DNA of 64,000 nt from Cucumis sativus. Taxonomy: Eukaryota; Streptophyta; Magnoliopsida; Cucurbitales; Cucurbitaceae. Shown one piece after another: positions 47,880-61,412 of the stretch. The stretch is from contig NC_026656.2 in assembly GCF_000004075.3 (NCBI RefSeq), positions 15,128,001 to 15,192,000 on the forward strand, written 5' to 3'. Positions within the stretch are counted from its first letter, which is position 1. Every line of letters starts with the position of its first letter. The position numbers and the translations under genes are program-made. The notes beneath the pieces were generated by a model that saw only the letters and a program-made list of their open reading frames with translations, made no database searches and had not been told where the DNA came from.

Positions 47880-49640
47880 TCGTTATTTTCTTATATCATA
47901 TTAATTCACTAATTTAACCTATACCTATCGAGTATCCTTTTCTACCTACCTTTTCGGTCCCTTTCTAAACAAAATTAAAAAATTCATTAATTTAACCTAT
48001 ATCATAAATGATTTATTGATTTATTTAAGAATAATGAAAATAAATATATATGCCAACACCAGAAACAACTCATCTAATTAACATAAAATTTATACATAAC
48101 TATCATAATTAACAATAGAATTTTGATTCTCATATATGTCAAAAAAGAAAAAAGAAAAAAGAAAAAAAGAACACTATGAAAAATGTTATAATGGTGTAAA
48201 AGCTACAATTTTAATTTTCTTTTTTTCAAAGGTAGGGTTGGTCTTTTCCAACCTTATAAATTACATCAAACTAGTGGGTTGTTGGTATATATAAAGACTA
48301 TTAAGCTACGATTCAATTAAACCTCAAAAATACATTTTCCTATTCACAACTCTAAAATTTATCTTAAACTAAGAAATTCATATTTTATTTTTCTTATACT
48401 AATTTACTCCATAAATTCTTCATTTTTTTTTTCAACTTCTCACTAATTATTATTATTATTTGATCAAGTTTCATACAATCATATTTTGTTATTAATATAT
48501 ATGGTGGATTATCTTCTCCCATGTGAGCTGGTTTTTAGGATATCGTTTCTTCAAGTAAAGATTAATATGAAAATAATGATGTCATGTGGTGATATCATAT
48601 GTAGCCACCGTCGCAATCAGTCGATAAAAAAAAAATGATCATGTATCAATTATACGTGTCTATAAAAAAATATTTTTTTACTAATTTTCTATGTATAATC
48701 AAAGTATGAAATTAAATACAATCTCTAGTTGCATTCAATCATTACTTAATATATTGTAAAGAACTAATGAAATCACACATTTGAACCAAATAATAATTTA
48801 AAAAAAATCTTCCTTTTTTGCATTCTAAGAAACATTTCAAAAATATATTAATTTATAGAATAAATATTATATGAAATATAGTTCAATTCGTTAGAGATAC
48901 TATGACCTAAACAAAAAATATTTAAGAGTTGATTCTTTTTCATTCTAGAAAGAAAAAAATAATAAATATTATTTTAAATAACAAAATAATAATTTATCTA
49001 CAAATATAATATAATATAAAGCAAAATTAAAATAATTTGCTATATACAAAAAACAACTAAGAAAAAAAATCATATTATTGTGAGACAGTATGATAATAAT
49101 AAAAATAAGGATTAAACATCTAGTGGAATGTGATATATGAAAATATTTAAATGCATTTTGAGCGGTTCAATCTTTATACTGTTCTTTTAGTTGTCTTGAC
49201 TAAAATTTACTACGTGGTAAACATTTTTTCAATATTAAACTTTTTTTTTTCAACTACGTAACAAATGAGGATTGAATAATGGGAACATACCATTTTTTAT
49301 CAACTAATATTCATTTTTGTATATCATATTACTCCCCACTAATTTAATATAATGTACTTAATGTAAATGATTGATTTGTTTAATAACAATTATAATATTG
49401 TGTAAACCAAAGTTTATACAATTGTCTTAGGGATAGAGGTTTGATTATGTCACCATGTATGTAAACAAAAAATGGCTTGATGGGAAATTTTATAATGGTG
49501 TACATTAATTGCTATTTAATTTTCTTCTTCTTCTTCTTTTTTACAAACCTAGGTTGAAATTTTCCAACCTCATACATTACATCCTAGATGGTGTTGTTGG
49601 TATATAATGCTATAAGGCTAGCATTTCCAATAAAACGAGA
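47880..49640. repeat. Diverged duplicated segment, two copies 1.3 kb apart
   Basis: Copy A (about 47880-48330) and copy B (about 49310-49640) share blocks in the same order: TATATCATATTA..CACTAATTTAA, AAATGATT(T)ATTGATTT, TTATAATGGTGTA, AATTTTCTT with a pyrimidine run, GGTTG followed by TTTTCCAACCT, ATTACATC, and GTTGTTGGTATATA. Copy B is nearer the GH18 gene. Confidence 0.6.
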
Positions 49641-50434
49641 TTATAGTTAATTTAATAGACAGAACGAGGTTTCTTCTGAAAATCAATTGACGATTTAAAA
49701 AAGTGTAGTTCATGCATCCATCATATAAAGAGTGTAAGGTTTTTCGATTTTTTTCAATGTGTGATTTTCTCAACACGTCCTCTCAACAAAATGATATCCC
49801 TTTTAGGTTCACAAACTCAAATATTATTGAGTGGATTTCATGTATTTCAACTTAGAGTAAATCATATATCCTAACGTTAAACATTATATTGAATCTATCA
49901 TCTTTTACTAACTTACGTTTTTTTGGACAATCAATGATTTAAAATAGTATAAGAGCATATGGGGTAGAAAGGTCATCATGTGTTCACAAACCCTTGCAAT
50001 GTTGTTTCCTTTTTATTTAATATAGATTTCCAATACTTGTTTGATCGTTCTCATATTTCAAGTCTACAAACAAGAAGAGACAGGGTTAAATATATACTAT
50101 ATTAAATTTATCAAACTCGAAACACTCCTAATAATCAAATCAAACTCGATATTGGAAACTAGTTAAAAAAGAGAATAACACCAAACTATATATCTATATA
50201 TACACGCACAATTTTGTAAGTAGAAAGAGTCAAGAAAAAATCATTGTTGAAAGAGGGGTTATCTTTTTTTTGTATTATTTGACGCCGGCTTTGATCAAAA
50301 TTAGGGTTTGGCCGGCAAGTTCAAGAAAATCATGATGCTATTAAATCCTCCCTCAATAACTTCATCATTCATCATCTTCTTCATCATAAACATATAATAT
50401 ATATATTAAACTAAATAACTCATCGTACATACTT

Positions 50435-51880
50435 ATGAAAATGATCAGATCACCAAATCAGCTGCCTCAATTTCTCCTCTTCATCTTTGCAACTTCCCTT
50501 CTTTGCTTCAATAATTTCTGCTGTAAGTAGTAGAGGCTTAATTTTTATCAATATTTGTGTACATCTAATCGACCTGCAACGATCGACACCCCCATCTTTT
50601 TGTAGTTTATTTAATAGTTGGATTGTAAAAAGATAGATGGATGTTATTCTTAATGCATGAAAAGTAGTTTTCAATTTAGATGCTTTACTTTTTGCAAATT
50701 TTTTAAAATGTTTCTTATACTTTAGTATTATTCGTAAAATTCCTATAAGTTATAATTACCTTATTACATGTTCTATTTATAAGTTTGATTTTAATTATAT
50801 TTTAGTGAAAATTTAGTTTGGGCTGTGATTCTACGAATGCAAAATTATTTTTTTACTAAAAAAGGTAATTCATAGAATCATTTTGCAATCACATTTTGAA
50901 GAATCAACTTTAATTAAAATGGTTTTTCCACAAAATATTTTTGACTAATTTGATTATCTATTCCAAGAGTGTGACTTTAATTTGGTTCAAAAATTCAAAC
51001 AAAGAAAAAAACTTTTCAACGTATGAAGAAAGTTAATCCAACATGTTCTATCTTAAATACAGATGCAAAAAAAGTGATGATGGAGTACATCGGAGCGACC
51101 GGCATTCCGATCACCTTCGACAATGTCCCAATCTTTGATGATATCGACTTCCATTTCATCCTCAGCTTCGCCATTGATGCAGATCCCTCTGCCAATCCTC
51201 AAAATGGGAAATTCTCTCCATATTGGCAGCCCTCCCTTACCCCAGAATCAGTTGCAGCCATTAAAGCCCAACACCCCAACGTCAAAGCCCTAGCCAGCCT
51301 CTCTGGTTGGAGCCTTGACAACATCGTCCTCCGGTGGCGCAACCCTCCAGACCCTAACCTTTGGATCTCCAATGCCTTCTCCACTCTCCAAGACCTTGTC
51401 AACGAATACCACCTGGATGGCATCGACGTGGACTACGAGAACTTCCCGAGACATGGCTCCAACTTTGCTTTTTGCATTGGCGAGCTCATAACCCTATTGA
51501 AGAACCAAAGCGTGATCTCAGTAGCCACAATTGCACCATATTACTCAACAGTTTTGCCGTACTTGGAGCTCTTCCATGGCTATGGGAAGGTGATTGATTT
51601 TGTGAACTACCAATTTTATACTGATAAGGTGACAACTGCGGAGGCATATTTGAAGAGATTTAAGACTCGAGCTAAGGAGTTTGGAAGTGCAAAGTTGTTA
51701 CCCAGCTATGAGGTGAATGGAAGAGGGATTCAAGGGGATGCTTTTTTTGAAGCTTTGAGTTTGTTGGATGAAAATGGATTTGATATTAATGGAGTCATGA
51801 TCTTCTCTGCAGATGCTTCCTTGTCCAATGATTTCCTTTTTGAGACTAAATCTCAACAATTTTTACTTAATACCGCATAA
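50435..51880 (+). CDS. Secreted GH18 chitinase 2-like protein
   Basis: Exons 50435-50522 and 51063-51880 give 301 aa. Exon 1 encodes a signal peptide (MKMIRSPNQLPQFLLFIFAT and further hydrophobic residues to about 29) and joins in frame to YAKKVMMEYIGATG. The remainder is one glycoside hydrolase family 18 barrel: the SLSGW strand, then the active-site motif DGIDVDYE (D-x-x-D-x-D-x-E), with the acid Glu at about residue 155 and both preceding Asp residues present, and FVNYQFYTD further on. This composition matches plant chitinase 2-like and RuBisCO-associated-protein-like members, which lack chitin-binding domains. Because the catalytic residues are intact, hydrolytic activity on chitin or related glycans is possible, but substrate is not shown by sequence. 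It is convergent with the YUCCA gene (about 0.95 kb between stops). Confidence 0.92.
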
Positions 51881-52834
51881 ATTCGACAAATTCAAACTTA
51901 AAAACGATGAGATGTCTTATCTATTCAATTATATGTTATTCGAATTATATATTTAAATGTGAATAAAACTATTTGTGTAATTCATAATCTATATATATGA
52001 GAGCGTTGAGGAGTACTCGAAGACTTTTTTATTTTTACTAATTAGGCCTTGCAACCCTCATAATGTTAATGTTCGTGAAAAGAGGATATAATTGATGAGA
52101 TTAATTGGTATTATAAAATACTTTTTCATATATTAAGGTATAGTTTTTTCATTTATATATTTAATTTTAACCCGAACATTAGGTTGTAACCTTTTGGAAA
52201 TCGATGTTTGAGTTGGGATATTTTGCTCCAAATTGGCTTGCTCCTCATACTTCAAGAAAGATCACGGATTGTAACGTTTTGTATTAGTCGTACGAATAAC
52301 AATATAACTAGCATCATAGCCAAAAACTTGAAATGAGCAATAAGATGCGATCTTTCTGTACATCTCCTAAAAGGAAGAATAGCTACTCTTATTTATGAAC
52401 TTCCATATGGCAAGGTGGGAATGGACTTCAACTTAGACAACGACGACCCTCGGTCTCAATCAAGTGGATTATTTTTAGGGTGGTAATTATTTGGGTCAAA
52501 AGAAGTAACTATCTTGGACTATATCATGACCTAATTAGATCCAACCAAAAACCTATTCAATTCAATAGTCATAATGGACGACCTTGTGAGTATGTGACGT
52601 TATGATTTCAAGCAACATAAGTATAATCAAAGCATCATCATATAATCTAATAAAAAGAGAGAGAAAAAGATTATATAAAATTAAGAATAATATTAAAAGT
52701 AAAATATATAAAACCAGTTTGCAGAGACCCAAATGAAAGGATTTAGGTTTACAAATGGAAGTAGGGTAGGGTAATTTAATTTAGGGAGAGAGGGGTAGCT
52801 AGTGATAACTAAGATCATATGGGTAATAATTATA
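51881..52834. other. Spacer between convergent GH18 and YUCCA genes
   Basis: AT-rich 3' flanks of both genes; nothing else is supported. Confidence 0.6.
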
Positions 52835-55518
52835 TTATGTAAACTTGTTAGAGATATTGTTGCTAATGTCTTGAGCCACAGCCTTTGCATCAAAAGAAAC
52901 TCCAGCCAGCCCTTGCCTTGACAGTCCAACACAATACACATTCTTCTTTCCCTTCCAATGATTTGGAATCCCACTTTTTGGCATTCCCTTTTCATTTAGC
53001 ACCAATTCATAATCCTACAATTATTCACATCATTAACATTTTTGTCAAATACTCAATTTGTATTCTCGGTTTGTAAGAAGTAAAATTAGCAAATTTACCA
53101 AAGTAATACCTGCAGCCAGTTGTTAGCAGAGCTTCTGTAGCCAGTGGCAAAGACAATGGCATCAAACTTCTTCCTCACTCCATTTTCAAACTCAATGGTT
53201 TCTCCATCAATGTTGGATATTTGTGGAACAACCTATATTATTCATCACAACCCAAGAATGGTATACTATATTTTGGAAATTAGAACACCAAACACATATA
53301 TTCTTGGCCAATTAAAAATGATTCACTAATTACAATTAATTTTAGTAACTAGTAAATTGCAATCTTTTAAAACAATAATTAATTTTAAAAAGAAAAAAAG
53401 AAAAAAAACCTTAATTTGACCATCCTGGATCTTGGAAATGGTTCCGACGTCAATGACGGGGGTCTTGCCGGTAGCGTATTTGAGCTGCATAGGACCCAAC
53501 TTGGGACGACATATCCCATAAGCCGACATGTCGCCAAATTTGAGCTTAGAGAGGCCTACAAGAATTCCATCCACAACACTAACTGGCAAATACTTCATCA
53601 ATACCATTCCCACGCACACCACTTCCCTCTTCAGCACGTGCAACTTCAAAATACCATTTTCATTTCCAACCCTTAGATTTTATCCACCATATAAATTCTT
53701 ATAATAAAAAATCAGATCACAATACAAACTTCCATCAAATGAGATTTTTTTTAAAAAAAAAGGTGCATTTAGATGGATGGATGGATGCAAATTCATAAAA
53801 AATTCCATTCCCATCTATAAGAACTAAAATAAAATCTAAATTATTGTTAAAGAAAATAACCGAATAGAAAAATTGTATTGAGTAGCTAAAGTTTCACTTA
53901 AACGGTCTATAAATATACTAAATCCTTCGGTAAACATAAACATATATATATATATATCCATTTAATTGTTAGTTCAATACGTGTTGTTAAGTCATGATTT
54001 AGAGGAGTAATAATGGATAATATTAAAAAAGTGAATTATGTCATCCATTGCATGGTGATGGATGAGTCAACTCTAAGATCAATATAACCTTAGACAACAT
54101 ACCATTTTAACTTACAAGTCTTTAAGGAAGAAAGGATAATGTTAGGATATGGGCAAGATTATTATTACACCTAATTTCATGCATCCTTTTAGATAGTAGA
54201 AAAATAATACGATTTAAAAAAAAAAATCTGTCATTGAATCTTTTAACTTTATATGAAATTTTAAAATTTTGCAACGTAGATTATATATACATATAGCTTA
54301 GTTGGCTATAAACATGTACTTAGAAAGAAAGAGTATCAAATTTTATATATGGATATGGAAGAAATGAAGTTGCTTCAAATTTTATGGGAATTTGAAATAT
54401 TGTTGCATGTACATACAAACAGTTTCAACTTTATTACTTTCCTATTATGAATGAATGTTAATTAAACTATAGTTTGAAAATCTAATATTTATTGAACTTA
54501 AATATAGAAATAAGTACTTACAGGGTTTCTAATAATAATTGAAGGATGAGCTCCATAATTAGAGAGGTCAAGAGCAATTTCCATGCCGGAATTCCCACAT
54601 CCAACCACCAATACATCTTTCCCTTCAAATGCTTTTCCACTCTTATACTTACTGGAATGAACAATCTCTCCCTCGAACGTGTCCAACCCCGTCACCTCCG
54701 GCACGTGCCCTACGCTGTTCTCTCCGCTTGCAACCACCAGGAACTCTGCTTTGTAAGCCTCCATCTCCCCCGTCTCAATGTGCCTCGCCTCCACCCTCCA
54801 CTTCTTCATCTCCCCGTCTTCTTCATCCTCCAACCATGCCCTCTCCACGTTCCTGCGTATCAACAACAACTCTGTTGAACTTCTGTCTACGAGTTGATAT
54901 TTTCGTTTAATATGGACGATATTAAAGGTTAATCAAAACGCTATTCTTTGTGAATATTTCATTAACAATAAGAAAAAAACCTTAACCCCCTAAGTCCGTT
55001 AACGTATGTTTTCTAATATTTACAGAAGTTTTATACTCTATTACATGAACTTAAATCAAAAAGATCAACCAATATGATTAAAGCTAAATATCTGAGTGTA
55101 AAAACAATTCAAGAGTTTATTTCAAAAAAATTATTTTAATGGTTGAGTACGATTTCTTATTTTAGTGATGTATTTGTGAAACAATGAGACCATAACATTT
55201 ATAATATAAACATCATATATATTACCTGCTATATCGAGGCTTGATGTTGAACTTGGAAACGTACTCATCGAGGTACTTGAGAAATGTAGCTCGGGACATG
55301 AACGTTGGGGTGGAGGAGGAGTGGGGCATCAAGGGAAGAGAGCAAAACTCTTTGGCTAAGTGAAGGCATAAACGATCATAAGCTCTTTTCTTCCAAAGAG
55401 AAGCATAACAGTCTTCTTTCTCTAAAACAATGTTTGGAATTGAGAGGTGATTTAGGTAAGCTGAGGTAGCCAAGCCAGAAGGACCAGCACCAACTATCAA
55501 GACTCTCACTTCTTCCAT
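52835..55518 (-). CDS. YUCCA10/11-type indole-3-pyruvate monooxygenase
   Basis: Flavin-dependent monooxygenase that turns indole-3-pyruvate into the auxin IAA. Five exons, 55518-55226, 54852-54522, 53643-53410, 53232-53110 and 53014-52835, give 386 aa. The FAD-binding motif GAGPSG is at residues 10-15 and the NADPH-binding motif GCGNSG at 182-187. FATGY (314-318) and the C-terminal [13 protein letters not shown]...[20 protein letters not shown] block are typical of YUCCAs. The early block [19 protein letters not shown] followed by [15 protein letters not shown], and the short N-terminus without an extension, fit the YUC10/YUC11 branch, whose Arabidopsis members act mainly in seeds and reproductive tissue. 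Introns 2 and 4 fall between codons. Motifs are all intact. A TATA box lies 83-89 bp upstream. Assignment to YUC10 versus YUC11 is open. Confidence 0.92.
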
Positions 55519-55600
55519 TTTTACTATAATATGAACAGCTCTTTAGTAGTTTTTTCTTTAATTGTTTACTGTGTGATTTGTCTTTGAAGATTCATTTTGC

Positions 55601-55607
55601 TTTTATA
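55601..55607 (-). promoter_or_regulatory. TATA box of YUCCA gene
   Basis: CTATAAAAGC on the minus strand lies 83 bp upstream of the start codon at 55518, implying a leader of about 50 nt. Confidence 0.6.
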
Positions 55608-58600
55608 GTGAGAGGGAGAAGGTAGCTGCCAAAGTTGTGAGGTTAATATAATTATCTTTGTAACGACGGTTTCATTATTTCTTGGTGTTTGTTTCCAGCA
55701 AAAAGCACTTTTTCCCCATGAATATATCGCGTTTAGGTTTGGTATCACCATTTTATTTGAAAATTGCAAAAGCAGTACCACTTTTTATCCCTTCTTCTAA
55801 GGGTTCAATGACATATTGGGATAGAGATTAATCCATACTTTCTTTTAGTTGATGACAAATGTCTTAACCAGTTAAAGGTATATGCATGATGCAATTAACG
55901 TTACTAAAGTCTTGTTTGATAACTATTTTTATGACTTTAGAAAATATGATCGACATGATCACCTTGTTTGAACAAAAATATTTTGATTCAAAGAAAAAAA
56001 TTTAAAATGAAAGGAAAGTTCGGTTTGGTTTTTAAAAATATGGTAAAAATAAAAGAAGTATAGGTAGAATTAGTGAGAGTGTCGAGTCTTTTTAATCAAA
56101 TCAAATATATATTCACGATCCAAAACTTCAACTAACAAATAGGAATCAGTAGCAAGACCAAGTTGAATTAATTATAGGAAGGTGCAAAGATTAGTTCCTC
56201 GAAGTCCATTTTCCAGTTACAATGATCAACACGAGAAATGAGTGTTCAAGATTTGAATATGCATGAAAAATAAAGTGCAAGCTAAGGAAGGTAAAGAATA
56301 GAAATGCGACCAACGTTCTACAACAGTCATTGGAGGAATAGCGAATTGACCAATGAAATTTTGATCATTGAATTATCGGGTATGATATTTTAGCTTCTTG
56401 TCTATGCATAACTCAATTGATTAAAATCCTAGTCAACATTCAATTATCTAATTATCCAATATGAGTATAGAATCCGTTCTACACAACACTTCCAAACGAA
56501 TTAAGTTATGAACACTTCCTAACCCTAAATTTTTCTACATACCGCCGTTATTTTTTAAAACTAAACCAAATTGTGAAACTTGGCTTAATGCAACAAAAAA
56601 AATTCAAAACTTGTTTTTGTTTTCAAATCTTGAGTGAAGATTCAAATGTTTATACAATGTCCTAGCCTGGATTAAGATCCACGTAGGGATTAAGCTAAAT
56701 CTGAATTTGACACCCGGTAGCTCTAATATTGATCTTGCAACTTGTCAAATGTTATCACTATTCGTCTCAAAATGCTTAATATTATTTTCATAAATCAAAA
56801 TGATTTTTTTTTTTTTTTAGCAATTGTTACTTTCTCACTTACTCACATATTTTAAAAGTGTAAGAGAGTTACATGCATAAATGAATTTACCACAAAATTT
56901 ACAAGTATCAAAGTCCCATGATGCCACATTGATGTCTATAATTATAGGAATTATAAACTCTCTCTTTCCAAAGTAAAATAGCCCACCCTAATCTAAATTC
57001 TAAATTAAATATATTTTGCTAACACACAAATGATATATATAGATAGAGTTGCGTGTGTATTTATAAAATGTTTTAGTTCGTTTTTTTATATTTAAAAACA
57101 ACTATTACCTCTTTAATTTTTCTACATTGTACTAATTATTATTATATTATTGGAACACAATTAATATGTTTATGATTAATGTCACTTATAGCCATTTTTA
57201 TACTAATTAAACAATGTAAATGATGATAGGTTTGAAGTATTTTAAAAAGATGTCATCTACACTTGATATAAGTATGAATCGAGATTTAACGTAATTGGTT
57301 ACTTGTAAAGGACGAAATCGCAAAAGGTACATATTGGACTATACTTATAAAAAACGTTTACGTCGATATAATATGTTATTATTGACGTTATTTCGTTATG
57401 TCGATATAATATTTGTCATGATAAATATAGTTGATGAGTATTTAATTATTGTCGATCAATTACAAATGTTTCCATTCCATTATTGAAAATCTATTTTGAG
57501 AAATTAGGATATGATTAAGACCATTGGTTTAACTTTTTTCCAAATATATTAAGAGTGAGAGGAAGAGAAGAAAAATAAATGAGAGTTGGCTTCATTGCTA
57601 CATAAATAGGCTTTTGATGACATTTAGAAAGTGTCATAATTAACATTTGTGATACTTTGTTTTGTGTGTCGTTGTATTGTCCGTAAAGATATGAACATTG
57701 CAAATAAGTTTTTTTTTCGTAATTATGAACTATACAAATATTTTTTCTTATGTTATAAAAAGTAATACTTACTGGAAATTCATAGTTAGTAAGATTGTCT
57801 CTCATTTTACCACTAGGTCAAACTATGATGGTTGGAAAAAGAGCAATTTGTAAAAAATTTATTTTGTTTTTAAAATTTAGCTGCGAATTCAACTCTTTTA
57901 CTAAAAAAAAGATGAGGAGACCATTGTAGAAATCGAGAGTAAATAAGTATTGAGAATTTTGGGAAAATGTCATTTTTATTAAATTTGCAATATCGGGCCA
58001 TTACTCAAAATATTTTTGAGAAATGAATTTGGAAAATATAGTAGTTGGAGGGAAAAATTGAATCCAAACTCTAACTTTCTTTTCCTATTTAATTCGAAAT
58101 GTCTTTCTATATTGTTTTGTTTGATCATTAATGAAGCGAGAATGATAAAAGTGTTAAAGAGGTATTCACCTAATGAAAATGTCTAGATGCTATCGATCCA
58201 AAGTGTCCTTTTTCTTCAAAGAATCCCTTCCAAATTTTCATGATATATGAAAATGACAAAAATATTCTCAAACTACTTCACTTCTCTTAGTTGTTATCAT
58301 CGACAACTACCATCGATCACACATCAACTTCAATTATTACATAAAAACCATATCAACAATTGTCACCACTTATCTACTAGTGATTGTACCAGTTGAACAC
58401 AACCAACTTTGTTCGTCGGGGTTTGCCAACGACGACTATCACGAAAGGTCCCTTTGCAAGTAACACTAGTCACAATTACTATTTACCACTAATTGTCACC
58501 CAGTTATGCGTCAACTGATAATTGAATTGTAGAGTAAGTTACAAAATAAATTTGTGCATAATTTTTCCTCTTTTCTAATAAAATTGTAATCAAACACATA

Positions 58601-59193
58601 TGAGTGTTAAATTCCAATCTCTTTTTCTTTTTATATTAAAAATGCTTAAAATAAAATGTATTTCTTAAAGAAGCTATACACAAAGTAAAAGTACTTAATG
58701 GAAGAAAAAAACTAATTAAACAAAGAAACATTCCCACCCATTAAAGAAAAATTTCCAACTATAAATATTTTCAAATTAGAAAATGGATAAATACCAATTA
58801 AATGGGAATAATATATTATTGTACCAAAAATAAATATGGATCATATAGTGTGAAAACTCTTCTATAAAATTAGGGTTTATATAGGATTGCTCTTCACATA
58901 TAATTGAATCATAAAATTTGTGAGTGTGACAAGTCAAAAGTGTCAATGTGAATATATAATTTGAATTAATGATATAAATAAACACGTATATGATCTTCAA
59001 TAATTATATTTCACATGCTATGTTGAACTAATAACTAAAGAGAATACAAGTCAAAACTTACTAGATTTTTACCATTTATTAAAGTGAAACTTAATTTTGT
59101 TACATGTGGCAAAATATTATGCCATGTGGATTCAACTCTATTTACTATCTAATTTAATGCACAATATCTTACCTCTTTTCAAGTTATTATGGA

Positions 59194-59267
59194 TTTTAGG
59201 TAGAGAACACAATTTCTAATTCATCTAATTTTTTAGGTAGAGAACACAATTTCTAATTCATCTAATT
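59194..59267. repeat. Tandem duplication, 2 x 37 bp
   Basis: Two adjacent copies start TTTTAGGTAGAGAACAC and are essentially identical. Confidence 0.9.
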
Positions 59268-59573
59268 TTAAATGCATTCGTATGAAATTTTAAAATCATA
59301 TAGTATATGCTAGAGTGAACCTAACTAGTTCAATGGTATAAGTGAGAATAATTAGTTGACATACGAATAGTGGCCGAGACCTATAATTTTATGTTAGGGA
59401 CGTAACTTTAATTTATATAAATTTAAAAGTTGAGTTCATTAGATTTTAAATTTGTATAGTGATATAGTAGATCAATAACATCTTGATTTTTTTTTTTGTA
59501 TGTAATACGTCTTTTTTATTATAAAAGTGAAATGATTAGTTACAAATTATTTGAAATTTTAAGATTTAATTAG

Positions 59574-59575
<2 letters not shown>

Positions 59576-59645
<70 letters not shown>

Positions 59646-59660
59646 TTATTTATTTATTTA
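59576..59660. repeat. (AT)n then (TTTA)n microsatellite
   Basis: About 33 AT units followed by five TTTA units; the array may be collapsed or variable in length. Confidence 0.95.
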
Positions 59661-60795
59661 TTTTGCCTTTACCAGTAATTTATAAACATTATTTATAATT
59701 TTAAATTTTAAATTAAAAGTTTAGATATCTAAACCCTAAATCTATTAGATAGTTATACGCAGATAAGAGACTTATTAGAGTCAAAATTGAAACTTTAGAT
59801 ACATATTAGTTATAATTTTAAAACTAGGGACGATTAAACTTGTACTAAAATGAATGTAATTTTAAACTACGAACAAAAAAATTCACCTTTTATACTTTTT
59901 AATTTTCAAAAACTAAAAACCAGTTTAAAAAATATTTGTATATATAAACCGCTTGGATCTAGATGTAAAAATTAAATTAAGTTTTTAACCCATTACAAAT
60001 GTATCTATTGTACATATGCATATACACACGTACATGTACGTATGTATATAAATAAAGCAACGAAAATTAGTTAATATGTCACTACTTAACCAATGTAGCA
60101 AAGTGCCAAGTTTTGATCTAATGGAGGCATGGGTTAGGTATATACAAATGTATAACATCATGATGGGGAGGTATCTGCCTCCCTTCACTCATTCATTAAT
60201 TTATTCACTCGTCATGTTGATCATATGGAATCTATGAAAATGTGAAAACAAATTGATAAAAATTTAATATTGTGTTCATGTTGCACATAAATATCAACTA
60301 TAATATGACATAATAAATATAAATAATTCAAAAATATATATTGAAAGATTAAACATGTGTCATTTCAGGCAAGTTTCATCCTCATCTAAACTACTAAGGA
60401 GTAAATATCATATAACTCAATCGATACGTTGTTTCGTTCTAAACTTTAAACTAATAACAAGTCACTAGTTTTACTTGAAATTTCATTTGATATCCATTCA
60501 AAATTACTCGTAATTTTATCAACGGTTCAAACATTGATTAATACATAGTTTGAGTTTATAATTGGATACAAAAATGGTGGTTAGGTTTTAAGGGTTTTGA
60601 GCAATACAGACTTTTAAAGTCTGTGGGTATGAAGATATAGATGAATATTATGGAAAAAAGTAAAAAGAGGAAAAACCAAAGATAATTATAACAATTGTAT
60701 TTTTTTGACAGGCAGACCCTTAGAAGGTGTGAATTATGAAACTTGTTGAATAACTTTCATATGACTTTTTTCACTAACAAAATGTAACGTAACTG

Positions 60796-60885
60796 ACCAT
60801 TCCATATTGTAATTCCCAATTCATAAATTGGCATTTGCTTACCATTCCATATTGTAATTCCCAATTCATAAATTGACATTTGCTT
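60796..60885. repeat. Tandem duplication, 2 x 45 bp
   Basis: Two adjacent copies start ACCATTCCATATTGTAATTC and differ at one base (TTGGCATT versus TTGACATT). Confidence 0.92.
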
Positions 60886-61358
60886 AGTTGTGTTCACAAA
60901 TAATAATAATAATAATCCAAAAATCATGCACTGGATTTTCTCAAAGTCATGTGAAAGCTAACTTTTACTCTTTTTGTTTTGGTAAGATGGTTTAATATTT
61001 TGGTGGTATCTATCATTAAAACTATACCAAAAGGAGAAAATTTGAATTTGCATAGTTGGAGAGTTTTGTACTCTTTTCAAATTTTGAAATCACTTTCATA
61101 CAGCTTCCATATTTGGTATGGCTATGAAGAATATATTCCACAAAACAATTTAATAAGAAAATGTCTTTTTTTTTTACACTTTAAGTGTTTAAATTATATA
61201 CTTATTTATATTAGAACCATGCGGTGATACGCTCTTGTTTTCATAGTACGGTTTAAGGAGTCAATCGACTAAAATCTTGAAAATATTTATAGATATAGTA
61301 AAGTTTCATAATGTATCAATGATAGATACTGGTAAGCTTCTACCAATGTTACCTGTCA

Positions 61359-61412
61359 ACACTGATAAATGACTTTTATTTGATTGTCACTGATAGACTT
61401 GTTTATCAGTGT
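61359..61412. repeat. Inverted repeat around CACTGATA/TATCAGTG
   Basis: ACACTGATAA at 61359-61368 pairs with TTATCAGTGT at 61403-61412, and an inner CACTGATA at 61388-61395 pairs with TATCAGTG at 61404-61411. The neighbouring TGATAGA words suggest a dispersed repeat family. Confidence 0.65.

Larger units (their letters stand above)
45969..50434. other. Intergenic region between divergent CALS5 and GH18 genes
   Basis: About 4.4 kb. It includes the CALS5 promoter, an unassigned 69-codon open frame on the minus strand (46742-46948), a CCATTT-type repeat at about 47027-47060, a (TA)n run at 47819-47843, and a diverged duplication (about 47880-48330 and 49310-49640) upstream of the GH18 gene. No complete gene is supported. 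Confidence 0.55.

Noticed and set aside
12553-55518. Cell-wall gene cluster (pectinesterases, TBL, callose synthase)
   Set aside because: The genes are on both strands, separated by unrelated genes and kilobases, and plants rarely cluster wall genes; chance neighbourhood is more likely.
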